A stretch of 64,000 nucleotides of DNA from an uncultured Porphyromonas sp. (GTDB lineage: Bacteria > Bacteroidota > Bacteroidia > Bacteroidales > Porphyromonadaceae): positions 62,001 through 126,000 of the forward strand of contig NZ_CAJPPN010000001.1 of NCBI RefSeq assembly GCF_905372525.1, written 5' to 3'. Each line of letters opens with the position of its first letter. Positions within the stretch are counted from its first letter, which is position 1. Below the pieces are notes generated by a model. The model searched no databases. It had not been told where the DNA came from and saw only the letters and a program-made list of their open reading frames with translations. Made by a program: the position numbers and the translations under genes. Shown piece by piece: positions 16,717-25,797 of the stretch.

Positions 16717-17712
16717 TTACTTTGCTGTGGGGATGTAAGTCTCTAGGAGCTTGCACCTGCCCTGCGGGGTGAGCCTGACGAGCTTATTCTCCGCTGGGAC
16801 TAGGGCGCTCTGTCCCTGATGGAGTGAGACTTCATAGCCAGAGGCATCGTGTAGGATCACCTTACCCTCCATACAGATGTAGATCACGAAGCTATCTAAT
16901 GTCGCCCAGTCTCGTGTCATGGGCTGATCTAGCTCTAGGAGGTTGGTCTCGAAGTAGCGACATGAGACGAGCTCTACAGCTGCGTCTACATGCGGAGTAT
17001 AGGCCGTACGATAGTCATCCTGTAGACGATAGTCGATTGCATCCTTGGCGAGCTCTGTATGGAGCTCTCGCTTGTTCCCAGAGGCGTCCGTACGATCGTA
17101 GTCATAGATGCGGTAGGTGATGTTGGAGGTCTGCTGGATCTCCGCGATGAAGCAGCCCGCCCCAATCGCATGTACACGGCCAGCAGGGAGGAAGAAGACA
17201 TCCCCTGGCTGTACCTCGTACTCAGCTAGTGCCTCTACGATCGTCCCCTCAGCCACACGACGTACATAGTCCTCGGGGGAGGACTGGAGGGCAAAGCCAC
17301 TATAGAGCTTGGCTCCTGGTGCCGCATGGATCACGTACCACATCTCTGTCTTACCGAAGGAGTTGTGGCGCCTCATGCCTAACTCATCGTCTGGGTGTAC
17401 CTGGATCGAGAGGTAGTCATGGGCATCAATGAACTTGATCAGCAGGGGGAAGCGGTGACCGAACCGCTCAAGCACACTCCTACCCACAAGCCGCTCTCCG
17501 TAGAGGTCAATGAGCTCATCTAGGCTCTTGCCCTCTAGGCTGCCTGTTGCCACAATCGAGTAGTTGTCGTCCACGTGGGATATTTCCCAACTCTCACCAA
17601 TCTTTCTATCATCAGCCTCGAGCCCCTTGAAGGGACGTATGGCTTGCCCTCCCCAGAGAACCTCCTTGAGTAAAGGCATGAAGGTCAGGGGATATAGGTC
17701 TTTTCCCGTCAT
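16717..17712 (-). CDS. manA: Mannose-6-phosphate isomerase, class I
   Basis: Interconverts mannose 6-phosphate and fructose 6-phosphate, feeding GDP-mannose and glycan synthesis with the mannose-1-phosphate guanylyltransferase at 61.7 kb. The 331-residue protein is the short cupin type. It starts LYPLTFMPLLKEVLWGGQAI. The zinc-binding cupin signatures are IQVHPDDELG near 99-108 (Gln and His ligands), GKTEMWYVI near 118-126 (Glu ligand) and GRVHAIGAGCF near 176-186 (His ligand). A TATCTTTG motif lies 33 bp before the start. Confidence 0.93.
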   Translation of the reverse strand: MTGKDLYPLTFMPLLKEVLWGGQAIRPFKGLEADDRKIGESWEISHVDDNYSIVATGSLEGKSLDELIDLYGERLVGRSVLERFGHRFPLLIKFIDAHDYLSIQVHPDDELGMRRHNSFGKTEMWYVIHAAPGAKLYSGFALQSSPEDYVRRVAEGTIVEALAEYEVQPGDVFFLPAGRVHAIGAGCFIAEIQQTSNITYRIYDYDRTDASGNKRELHTELAKDAIDYRLQDDYRTAYTPHVDAAVELVSCRYFETNLLELDQPMTRDWATLDSFVIYICMEGKVILHDASGYEVSLHQGQSALVPAENKLVRLTPQGRCKLLETYIPTAK

Positions 17713-17744
17713 GCTGTATATGTCTGCAATGATTAAAATCTGTA

Positions 17745-17752
17745 CAAAGATA
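17745..17752 (-). promoter_or_regulatory. -7 motif TATCTTTG before manA
   Basis: CAAAGATA on the plus strand, a full TAnnTTTG match. No clear -33 element. Confidence 0.45.
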
Positions 17753-17810
17753 CATATAACTAAGCTAAGCTACACTAGACTCGGGATATTTATCCTGCAT
17801 ATATAAAGAG

Positions 17811-17846
17811 AGCTCGCCCTACAGGCCGAGACCTATAGGGCGAGCT
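17811..17846 (-). terminator. Hairpin between yitT and manA
   Basis: AGCTCGCCCTA and TAGGGCGAGCT form an 11-bp stem 29 bp past the stop of the minus-strand yitT-like gene. Confidence 0.6.
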
Positions 17847-17874
17847 TTTAACACTTGTGATAATCTCTAGTCGC

Positions 17875-18873
17875 TTACTTCAGCTTTTTGATGCTTTCGA
17901 AGCCCTCTCCATAGACGCCCTTCACGGCCCCTTGGGAGACGAAGGCCTTAGGGTCAATCTCCTCAATGATCCGTGAGATAGCCACAGAGTACTGCTTGCG
18001 TACGACTACGAGGAGGACCTTCTGAGACTGACCTGTGTAGCCCCCTGTGGCCTCCAGCACGGTACACCCACGACGTAGGCGAGATATGATCGCATCGTTG
18101 ATCTCCTTGTATTTGGTGCTGAAGATCATGAACTGTATGGACTGCTTGTTATTGTTGGTATACCAGTCCATCGTCATCGCTAGGAGCACGACTTCGATGA
18201 AGGACATGACGAGCTTATCAAAGGCTGCTAGGGCATCGATCTTGATATCCGCAAGATAGACGTTGGCGATGTAGGAGAAGAGCACTATGGTGCCGTCCAT
18301 GGCCACGAAGATACGCCCGAAGGACATATTCCGATACTTGCTGATGAGGGCTACGATGACGTCTGTCCCCCCTGAGCTCCCATTGACGGAGAAGATGAGC
18401 CCCAGCCCCAGCCCGCACATCATAGAGCCGAGGATGAGCGCTAGCAGAGGCTGATCCTTGAGGATTAGGAGGTGCCAGTATTCCTCTACCCTTGGATCAG
18501 GGATAGCCGTACGAGTAGCGATAGGGATGATGATCGCCAGAAGCCCGATGCCGATAAGGGTCTTGATGAAGAAGTTCTTATCGAGGAAGATGAAGGCGAT
18601 GAAGAGGAGCGTGATGTTAATCACGTTGTAGGGGATATCGACCTTGATCCCGGTGATGATCGTGATGATGTTACAGATCCCCATGAGCCCCCCTGTGGTC
18701 ACGCGCTGGGGGTAGATGAGGAAGCTGAAGCCGATCGTGTAGAGCATGACCCCGAGGAAGACACTGAGCAGGTCACGCCAGAAGTAGCGTGAGACGACCT
18801 GCCGCGAGAGCTCGTTCCCTAGGTCACGGAACTTCCCAGCTATGAAGCTAACTGGGTTGAATGTCTGTGCCAT
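17875..18873 (-). CDS. YitT family membrane protein (DUF161/DUF2179)
   Basis: 332 residues. Five or six hydrophobic segments between about 30 and 225, including the family start RDLLSVFLGVMLYTIGFSFL and the glycine-rich GLGLIFSVNGSSGGTDVIVALISK. The C-terminal 90 residues form the soluble DUF2179 domain (IFSTKYKEINDAIISRLRRGCTVLEATGGYTGQ...). The transport or sensing role of YitT proteins is unsettled. It follows leuS by 35 bp on the same strand. Confidence 0.88.
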   Translation of the reverse strand: MAQTFNPVSFIAGKFRDLGNELSRQVVSRYFWRDLLSVFLGVMLYTIGFSFLIYPQRVTTGGLMGICNIITIITGIKVDIPYNVINITLLFIAFIFLDKNFFIKTLIGIGLLAIIIPIATRTAIPDPRVEEYWHLLILKDQPLLALILGSMMCGLGLGLIFSVNGSSGGTDVIVALISKYRNMSFGRIFVAMDGTIVLFSYIANVYLADIKIDALAAFDKLVMSFIEVVLLAMTMDWYTNNNKQSIQFMIFSTKYKEINDAIISRLRRGCTVLEATGGYTGQSQKVLLVVVRKQYSVAISRIIEEIDPKAFVSQGAVKGVYGEGFESIKKLK

Positions 18874-18908
18874 GAAAAGTATTGATTGTTATATACTGCT
18901 TTGGTTCC

Positions 18909-21710
18909 TTATAGGACGATATTGATGATGCGCCCTGGGACGACGATGACCTTCTTGGGTGTCTTACCCTCTAGCCAGCGCTGAGCCTCCTGGCTCTGTA
19001 GGACTAGAGCCTCAGCCTGCTCCTTCGTAGCTCCCGAGGGGATCTCGATGGTGAAGCGAGTCTTACCATTGAAGCTCACGGGGTACTTCACCTGATCCTC
19101 GATGAGGTAGGACTCATCATACTCGGGCCACGTCGCCCCGATGATGGTCGTCTGCTCCCCGAGGGCATGCCAGAGCTCCTCACTGATGTGGGGGGCAAAG
19201 GGAGCCAGGAGGATCAGTAGAGGCTGGAGTACCTCTCGGGTGGTTGTCTTGAGGCTCTGTAGTTCATTGATACAGATCATGAAGGCTGCCACAGAGGTGT
19301 TGAAGGAGAACTGCTCGATATCCTGTGTGACCTTCTTGATGAGCTTATGCAGGCTCTTGAGCTCTTCCTTGCTTGCGGGGCTGTCGGTGACGCGTAGTCC
19401 CTCTGGAGCATAGTAGAGTCCCCAGAGCTTCCTGAGGAAGCGGTGTACCCCATCGATACCGTTGGTGTCCCAGGGCTTGCTCTGCTCGATAGGGCCTAGG
19501 AACATCTCGTAGAGGCGAAGTGTGTCAGCACCATATCGCTCGACGATCATGTCGGGGTTCACTACGTTGTACATGGACTTGCTCATCTTCTCTACAGCCC
19601 AGCCACAGAGGTACTTCCCATCCTCTAGGATAAAGTCCGCCGTGGCATACTCTGGTCGCCAGGCTCTGAAGGCATCTAGGTCGAGGTAGTCATTGGATAC
19701 GATATTCACATCCACATGGATGGGAGTCGTATCGTATGCATCCTTTAGCCCCAGAGAGACGAACGTGTTGGTGTCCTTAATTCGGTAGACAAAGTTGGAT
19801 CGCCCCTGGATCATACCTTGGTTGATGAGCTTCTGGAAGGGCTCATCCTCTACGATGAGACCGAGGTCAAAGAGGAACTTGTTCCAGAAACGACTATAGA
19901 TTAGATGCCCCGTGGCATGCTCCGCCCCACCTACATAGAGGTCTACATGACGCCAGTAGGCATCCTTCTCCTTGCTGACTAGAGCCTGGTCATTGTGCGG
20001 ATCCATATAGCGCAGATAGTAGGCTGAGCTACCTGCGAAGCCTGGCATCGTACTGAGCTCGTAGGGGTATCCTTGAGCCGTGTGCCAGCCTTGGGCACGT
20101 CCTAGTGGGGGCTGTCCGTCTGATGTGGGGAGATACTTGTCTACCTCTGGCAGGCATAGTGGGAGCTCCTCATCTCGGAGGGTGTGTGCGATACCCTCGG
20201 AGTCGTAATAGATGGGGAAGGGCTCTCCCCAGTAGCGCTGGCGACTGAATATGGCGTCGCGCAGACGATAGTTCGTACGTACTCGTCCCAGCTGATGCTC
20301 GGAGATATGAGCCTTCATCTTAGCTATGGCCTCTTGTACAGATAGACCATTGAGTAGCCCAGAGTGTACGAGTGTGCCGCTCTTGCTGTCCTTGGACTCA
20401 GTCCAGCTAGAGGGATCGGATAGTTCCTCTCCCTCGGGGAGGACTACCTGTATGATGGGTAGATCGAAGTGTCGTGCAAAGGCAAAGTCTCGGCTATCGT
20501 GTGCCGGGACAGCCATGATCGCCCCGGTACCATAGCCCGCTAGGACATAGTCACTGATCCAGATGGGAATCGCCTCTCCCGTGATCGGGTTCTCGGCATA
20601 TGAGCCTGAGAATACCCCTGAGACGCGGCGATCGGCCATACGATCACGCTCCGTACGTCGTCGGGTAGCCTGTAGGTATTCCTCTACAGCTGTAGCCTGC
20701 TCGGCTGTGGTGACCTCGGCGACATAGTCGCTCTCGGGGGCAAGAACCATGGAGGTGACCCCGTAGATCGTGTCGATACGTGTGGTGAAGACTGTGAGCT
20801 CTCCACGATAGTCCCCCTTGCTCGTCCGATCCCGGAGGATGGGGAAGCGTACCTCCGCTCCCTCACTACGTCCGATCCAGTTGCGCTGGGCTTCCTTGAG
20901 TGACTCGCTCCAAGCGATCCTATCGAGTCCCTCCAGTAGCCGTCCTGCATAGGCTGAGACACGTAGACACCACTGGCGCATCTTGCGCTGCTCCACAGGA
21001 TGCCCACCACGGATACTGACCCCATCGCTGACCTCGTCATTGGCTAGGACGGTGCCTAGAGCCTCACACCAATTGACCATTGTCTCGCCGAGGTAGGCAA
21101 GGCGATAGTTCATGAGCACCTGTGCCTGGCGTACTCTATCCCAGCTCAGCCACTCCTGAGCCGTGAAGCTCAGGGCTTCGCCCTCGGCGACCTCCAGACC
21201 CTCTGTCCCTCGGTTCTCTAGGTGCTCGATGAGCTCGGTGATGGGGCGAGCCTGACCTACTCCATAATTATAATAGGAGTGGAAGAGGCGAATGAATACC
21301 CACTGTGTCCAGCGGTAGTACTCGGGGTCTGAGGTACGTACCTCACGTGACCAGTCAAAGCTGAAGCCGATACGATCGAGCTGCTCTCGGTAGCGTCGAA
21401 TATTCTCCTCGGTCGTGATCTCCGGGTGTTGTCCTGTCTGGATAGCATACTGCTCCGCAGGCAGCCCAAAGGCATCATAGCCCATAGGATGGAGGACATT
21501 GAAGCCCTGAAGGCGCTTGTAGCGAGCAAAGATATCGGAGGCAATGTAGCCCAAGGGGTGTCCTACATGTAGCCCAGCCCCAGAGGGGTAGGGGAACATA
21601 TCCAAGACGTAGTAGGGAGGACGACTCTGGTCCTCCGAGACTTGATACACATTCTGCTCTCGCCAGTAGGCTTGCCAACGAGCTTCGATAGCCCTAAAGT
21701 TATATTCCAT
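18909..21710 (-). CDS. leuS: Leucyl-tRNA synthetase
   Basis: Charges tRNA-Leu. 933 residues, a little longer than many bacterial LeuRS because of an insertion around 125-150. The class I HIGH motif is PYPSGAGLHVGHPLGY at 40-55 and KMSKS is near residue 707. The CP1 editing domain includes the conserved TTRIDTIYGVTSMVLAPE and the GTGAIMAVPAHDSRDFAFA editing-site segment. It is followed by the anticodon-binding helices and a C-terminal domain ending VIVVPGRIINIVL. TACCTTTG motif at 21743-21750 in front. Confidence 0.97.
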   Translation of the reverse strand: MEYNFRAIEARWQAYWREQNVYQVSEDQSRPPYYVLDMFPYPSGAGLHVGHPLGYIASDIFARYKRLQGFNVLHPMGYDAFGLPAEQYAIQTGQHPEITTEENIRRYREQLDRIGFSFDWSREVRTSDPEYYRWTQWVFIRLFHSYYNYGVGQARPITELIEHLENRGTEGLEVAEGEALSFTAQEWLSWDRVRQAQVLMNYRLAYLGETMVNWCEALGTVLANDEVSDGVSIRGGHPVEQRKMRQWCLRVSAYAGRLLEGLDRIAWSESLKEAQRNWIGRSEGAEVRFPILRDRTSKGDYRGELTVFTTRIDTIYGVTSMVLAPESDYVAEVTTAEQATAVEEYLQATRRRTERDRMADRRVSGVFSGSYAENPITGEAIPIWISDYVLAGYGTGAIMAVPAHDSRDFAFARHFDLPIIQVVLPEGEELSDPSSWTESKDSKSGTLVHSGLLNGLSVQEAIAKMKAHISEHQLGRVRTNYRLRDAIFSRQRYWGEPFPIYYDSEGIAHTLRDEELPLCLPEVDKYLPTSDGQPPLGRAQGWHTAQGYPYELSTMPGFAGSSAYYLRYMDPHNDQALVSKEKDAYWRHVDLYVGGAEHATGHLIYSRFWNKFLFDLGLIVEDEPFQKLINQGMIQGRSNFVYRIKDTNTFVSLGLKDAYDTTPIHVDVNIVSNDYLDLDAFRAWRPEYATADFILEDGKYLCGWAVEKMSKSMYNVVNPDMIVERYGADTLRLYEMFLGPIEQSKPWDTNGIDGVHRFLRKLWGLYYAPEGLRVTDSPASKEELKSLHKLIKKVTQDIEQFSFNTSVAAFMICINELQSLKTTTREVLQPLLILLAPFAPHISEELWHALGEQTTIIGATWPEYDESYLIEDQVKYPVSFNGKTRFTIEIPSGATKEQAEALVLQSQEAQRWLEGKTPKKVIVVPGRIINIVL

Positions 21711-21742
21711 CTATCAGCTTATGATCTTTGTTTTCAGTGTTG

Positions 21743-21750
21743 CAAAGGTA
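21743..21750 (-). promoter_or_regulatory. -7 motif TACCTTTG before leuS
   Basis: CAAAGGTA on the plus strand, 33 bp before the leuS ATG. Confidence 0.45.
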
Positions 21751-21982
21751 CATTATTTGCGGGAAAAAGTGCCCTGCTTCGTGACCCTACCTTGGGGGCT
21801 GACATAGAAAAGGTTTAGGCTCGATGCGGAGGAGTCCAGTGATAGCTCCGAAGGGAGCATGGTAGGTCAAATAGGTAGGTGTAGCCCCAGCTGCACTGAA
21901 GGGCCTCATCCCGAGGGTGTCTTGTGTCTCCTAGGTCGGGCCCTACCGAGGGGGCGAAAGTGTGCATTCCGAGGGTACTCTT

Positions 21983-22119
21983 GTGCTCCTATAAAGGACG
22001 TCCTCATCACCTATGTAAGGTGACAGATGCGTTCTTACCGAGAGCGCTCATGCGCTCCTATAATGAGCGTTCTCGTCACCTATGTAAGGTGATGAGGGTG
22101 TTCTCACCGAGTGTATTCC
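21983..22119. repeat. 69-bp tandem repeat, two units (locus 2, inverted)
   Basis: Units start near 21983 and 22052; GCTCCTATAA recurs at 21985 and 22054, 69 bp apart. Each reads CTCCTATAA, CACCTATGTAAGGTG, TTCT(T/C)ACCGAG, which is the reverse complement of the units at 2558-2693. The two units differ from each other more than those at locus 1. Just before, at about 21920-21970, GTGTCTCCT and CCTACCGAGG may be a third, worn unit. Confidence 0.85.
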
Positions 22120-22479
22120 CGAGCGCTTGGTATATCCCCCTTATAGCTCTCTTAATCTGTGATATATGATACTCCGAGTGGGATCCCATGGATCTCCGAT
22201 ACGACGCTCCTAACCGCTCCTCTATGCATGGGGCCGCTCTTCAATGAGGCAATACCGGTGGCTATAGTTCTAGCAACAATGTCAAAGGCTCTATCCCAGA
22301 GCGTGGCCTTGCCGTTATCCTCAATGGTAGTAAAGGCCGCTTCTGTGCTTAAAGTAAAGTGGGTAATAGCTTCGGTGTAGATAGTCAGGGTAATTTATAG
22401 TAGTAGAGGTAAGCAAATATATATCATAGAATAAGTGGTATCTATTCTCTTACTCATCTCTTACTCTAGTGGAGGGCGG

Positions 22480-23704
22480 TACGACTATCAAGGTCGGCAA
22501 AATGCAGACTCTTTCAGTGAAGCTATGACAAACACGGACTTATCGTATCTTTACGGAGCAGTCTCGGGGCTCAGCTCAGCTATGAGCGTAATGCTTATGG
22601 CGAGCTAGTTTGCTTCAGAGCCGGTGAAGCGGAAACGAATGCGAGCTTTACGAGCGAGCATCAGTATGAAAGTCTGGGCTTTGAGCTGGAGCGTCTCTTG
22701 CCAGGAGGCGTGAGTCAGAGCTTTGCCTATGACAACATCGGTCGTTTGGTCGATAGCAAGACCCGACGCTCGGCGGAGCAGTGACGCTCCCGCCACTACA
22801 GCTGGGGCAGTGCCGATCGGCTCCTCTCAATCGAGGATGACCGCTACGGACTTACTCAGTATAGCTACAGCCCCTCGGGCGAGCTGACGATGGCTACCTA
22901 TGCTGATGGCAGGAAGGAGTATCGTCTCTCCGACAAGGTGGGCAATCTGTATAACGATCCCGACAAGAAGCTACGCAAGTACCTCGAAGGAGGTCGTATC
23001 GAGAAGTCGGGAGAATGGACATTTAAGTATGACAAAGATGGACAACTCATAGAGAAGTTCCGAGGTAAGGCTGGCATCTTCGGAACGAAGAAGGATCGCT
23101 GGGAGTATAGCTGGAATCAGAACGGTACACTCAAGGGCGTCTTTGCTCCTCATCGTCGTGGACACTGGACGCGCTTCACCTACAATGCCCTCGGTCGTCG
23201 CCTGACGAAGCTCGGGGATGCTAGCTTCCACTACCTGTGGAATGGTAATGTCCCACTTCACGAATGGCGAACGGGTGAGCGCTATGAGGATGATGGTCTG
23301 AAGTCCTACAGCGAGGATCTGAAGACTTGGCTCTTCGAAGAGGAGAGCTTCGTACCGCTGGCTCTCATCCAAGAGGGCAAGGCATACAGCATCGTCTGTG
23401 ACCAACTCGGCATGCCAACGGAGGCGTACGACGAGGAGGGCAAGGAAGTGTGGTATCGTCGCTTGGATATGAACGGTAAGATCCTTGAGGAGACTCAGCC
23501 TGGGCTGAACCCCGAGGGCTATGTGTCGATACCGTTCCTTCGCCTAGATCCGAGTCAGGTACTTTCCTATTCAATGAAATAAGGAGACGACGTAGTCTAC
23601 TATCCTCTAAGTATTGTTTTAACCAAGAGTATGTGATACTAGAGCAGCTACAAGCAAGCTTTTCTCCATTTTCTAATGAGGCACTACTGTTTGTTGGAGA
23701 CTAA
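22480..23704 (+). pseudogene. RHS/YD-repeat protein remnant
   Basis: One long RHS reading frame is recognisable but broken. In the frame of 22560-23582 the text reads LSYERNAYGEL, then FAYDNIGRLVD, HYSWGSADRLLSI, YSYSPSGELT, FTYNALGRRL and VCDQLGMPTEAYDEEGKEVWY: successive YD repeats followed by the core just before a toxin junction. It is interrupted by an in-frame TGA at 22782-22784. A shift near 22555 joins it to the upstream YDYQGRQ segment, and a shift near 23540 replaces the usual RHS core end (ETGLYYNRFRYYDP type) with a frame that runs on to TAA at 23702 (ESGTFLFNEIRRRRSLLSS...). The 5' part and signal peptide are missing. RHS proteins normally deliver C-terminal toxins; the following lipoprotein genes fit an immunity role. 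Confidence 0.75.
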
Positions 23705-23781
23705 ATCTAACGATAGGCCCACAATTCCCTCTTAACCTCTATTTTGCTCCCGAGAAGTTTGATCCGATGAAACTATAGCTT

Positions 23782-24159
23782 ATGAGAATGCAGACAAGGG
23801 TTCTTCAGATTTGCTGTCTGGTTATGGGCTTCCTCGCTTGCACAAGTCACAATAGTCAGCAGGTGCAGCAAGTAACGCTGCCTGAGGTGTTTCCTATTAG
23901 TTATACCCCGACGGAACTAGATAGTCTTTATCAGCCACTTTGTAGAGATAGCTTCATCCTGCAAGAGCTACACGATGAGTTCAGGAATCCAACTGAGAGG
24001 CTGTTCCCTATGGAGCAACGGATGGCACACAAGACTTGGATTCTCGAGTTTACGTGGCGCGTGAAAGCCGATAGCCTCATCACGGTTTGGTATGTGAGAG
24101 AAGCCGATACCTTGAGAAAACTAAGACACTTTAGATTCTCAGAGCATGATGAGTTCTAG
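23782..24159 (+). CDS. Small lipoprotein, first of two tandem paralogues
   Basis: 125 residues. Signal peptide with lipobox LACT (Cys20 in GFLACTSHN), so it is a lipoprotein after processing. The mature part has SYTPTELDSLYQPLCRDSFI, then LHDEFRNPTERLFPMEQRMA, KTWILEFTWRVKADSLITVWY and VREADTLRKL. No known domain recognised. The next gene encodes a protein sharing most of these blocks, so this is a tandem duplication. Both lie directly after the broken RHS gene and read the same way. By analogy with RHS loci this suggests an immunity protein, but that is inference. The AT content and codon use here look lower in GC than in the neighbouring housekeeping genes. Confidence 0.75.
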   Translation: MRMQTRVLQICCLVMGFLACTSHNSQQVQQVTLPEVFPISYTPTELDSLYQPLCRDSFILQELHDEFRNPTERLFPMEQRMAHKTWILEFTWRVKADSLITVWYVREADTLRKLRHFRFSEHDEF

Positions 24160-24222
24160 CCATTGATCTTTCCTTCCCCTTGGTCGCTATTCTGATTCAG
24201 TGAAGTAATAGAAGTGTAGTTT

Positions 24223-24597
24223 ATGAGCATGTTCACGAAGATTCTTCAGGTTTCTTGCCTTATCCCTAGTCTCCTCGCCTGCACAGGTCCTAGTAGGGAG
24301 CAATCGCAACAAATACCGCCTCAGCAGCTCCCGACCAGCTATACACCCATGGAGCTGGATAGCCTCTATGAGCCTCTTTGTCGGGATAGCTTTATCTTGC
24401 AAGAGAAGCATGATGAATTTCGGCATCCCGTGGAGCAACAATTTCCGATGAAGCAACGCTTGGCGCATAATACATGGATACTAGAGTTTACTTGGAGAGT
24501 TAAAGATGATACTCTTATCACGGTTTGGTACATCCGCGAAGCCGACACACTAAGAATCTTGGATAGATATATATACTCCGAGTACGCTGAGTTTTAA
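24223..24597 (+). CDS. Small lipoprotein, second of two tandem paralogues
   Basis: 124 residues, lipobox LACT at about 18-21 (SLLACTGPS). It aligns end to end with the preceding gene: SYTPMELDSLYEPLCRDSFI, FRHPVEQQFPMKQRLAHNTW, ILEFTWRVKDDTLITVWY, READTLRIL and a C-terminal EYAEF matching EHDEF. A spacer of 63 bp separates them and even the spacers show related text (TTCAGTGAAGTAATAG versus similar bases before the first copy), so the duplication includes upstream DNA. Function unknown; candidate immunity lipoprotein of the RHS locus. The two have diverged at roughly a third of positions, which suggests different specificity or relaxed selection. Confidence 0.75.
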   Translation: MSMFTKILQVSCLIPSLLACTGPSREQSQQIPPQQLPTSYTPMELDSLYEPLCRDSFILQEKHDEFRHPVEQQFPMKQRLAHNTWILEFTWRVKDDTLITVWYIREADTLRILDRYIYSEYAEF

Positions 24598-24720
24598 GCA
24601 TCTACCGCACCCTGATCAGATGGAGTAGATAGGGTCATCCGGTGTGTGGGCTGTCCCATTTGTCTTTACTACTACCCTTGTGGGGGGAGTATACAAGTAG
24701 GTATTCTTTGTAGAGGAGAC

Positions 24721-24751
24721 TTGTGTGTATAAATATTAAGTAGTACCTTTG
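24721..24751 (+). promoter_or_regulatory. Promoter of tRNA-Ser (TTG - 20 bp - TACCTTTG)
   Basis: TTG at 24721-24723 and TACCTTTG at 24744-24751, 20 bp apart, 52 bp before the mature tRNA. Confidence 0.7.
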
Positions 24752-24803
24752 CATCCGCTGAGGGAGGAGAGCTGAGCCCTGGGTAGCTCAAATCCTAAAG
24801 CTT

Positions 24804-24890
<87 letters not shown>

Positions 24891-25119
24891 GATAGAGACC
24901 CCAATCAAGTAGATACTTGGTTGGGGGCTCTGCCTATTTTGGGGGATAGACTGTCCCAAATACCAAGGTGGAACCCAATAATCTTATCCATTGAGCCCTT
25001 TTCCCTAAGAGATATAGAGTGCTGATTATTAGACGAAATCGTCTTAGTTGGTACGATCATATACCTAAATGTGTCTACCTTTTTTGTCTCCGAATAACGA
25101 TAAGTTGGTATAAACCATA

Positions 25120-25127
25120 TATATTTG
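25120..25127 (+). promoter_or_regulatory. -7 motif TATATTTG before nrfHA
   Basis: A TAnnTTTG match 29 bp before the nrfH start. A TTGG at 25105 is too close for a normal -33 box, so control by an activator is possible. Confidence 0.45.
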
Positions 25128-25155
25128 TAGCATCAAACAAATAGACATCACGATC

Positions 25156-25740
25156 ATGAACAGATTTCTACAACGGTTGCCACGCTTAGGTTTTCGTCTG
25201 AAGGTAGCCCTACTGCTCATGGGCGGTATCACAGTAGGCTTAGTCGGGCTCTTCCTCTACCTGCTCAGGTTTCATACCTATCTAGGGGATGATCCTTCGG
25301 CCTGCGTCAACTGCCACATCATGACCCCTTACTATGCTACGTGGATGCATGGTGCTCACGCCCGCAACACCACGTGTAACGACTGTCACGTACCTCACGA
25401 CAACGTCTTCAGAAAGTACTTTTTCAAGGGTAAAGACGGGATGAACCACGTCTACAAGTTCGTTACGCGACAGGAACGACAGGCTATCCAAGCGATCGAC
25501 GAGAGTGCAGAGGTCATCATGGAGAACTGCGTGCGGTGCCATGCTACCCTCAATACTGAGATCGTCAATACAGGGCGCATCTCCTACATGGATGTCAAGT
25601 GCGATGAGGGTAAGGCTTGCTGGGACTGCCACCGCGACGTAGCCCATGGTAAGATGAACTCGATCTCCTCGACTCCAAACGCCGAAGTACCACTACCTGA
25701 CTCCCCCGTACCTGACTGGCTTCAGAAAATGATGAAATAA
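25156..25740 (+). CDS. nrfH: Cytochrome c nitrite reductase small subunit
   Basis: Membrane-anchored tetrahaem quinol oxidase that passes electrons to NrfA. 194 residues: one N-terminal transmembrane helix at about 16-37, then four haem motifs CVNCH (50-54), CNDCH (74-78), CVRCH (125-129) and CWDCH (155-159). CVNCHIM carries the Met two residues after the first motif's His, the unusual haem ligand seen in NrfH. Complete NapC/NirT-type architecture. nrfA follows after 57 bp. Confidence 0.95.
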   Translation: MNRFLQRLPRLGFRLKVALLLMGGITVGLVGLFLYLLRFHTYLGDDPSACVNCHIMTPYYATWMHGAHARNTTCNDCHVPHDNVFRKYFFKGKDGMNHVYKFVTRQERQAIQAIDESAEVIMENCVRCHATLNTEIVNTGRISYMDVKCDEGKACWDCHRDVAHGKMNSISSTPNAEVPLPDSPVPDWLQKMMK

Positions 25741-25797
25741 GCCCACCCCAAAACACAGAGTAAATAACAACAGCATAATAACAAAGACCCCAAGATT

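Larger units (their letters stand above)
21711..22479. other. Accessory-island left part: repeat and anonymous DNA
   Basis: Between leuS and the RHS remnant. Holds the inverted copy of the 69-bp repeat. After it, 22152-22394 stays open on the minus strand without a start codon (segments TIEDNGKATLWDRAF and SLKSGPMHRGAVRSVVSEIH) and also on the plus strand. The minus-strand reading looks more like protein, perhaps another broken gene, but I cannot assign it. Confidence 0.4.

Noticed and set aside
21924..22169. Protein gene across the second 69-bp repeat
   Set aside because: Almost all of it is translated repeat; no independent coding evidence.
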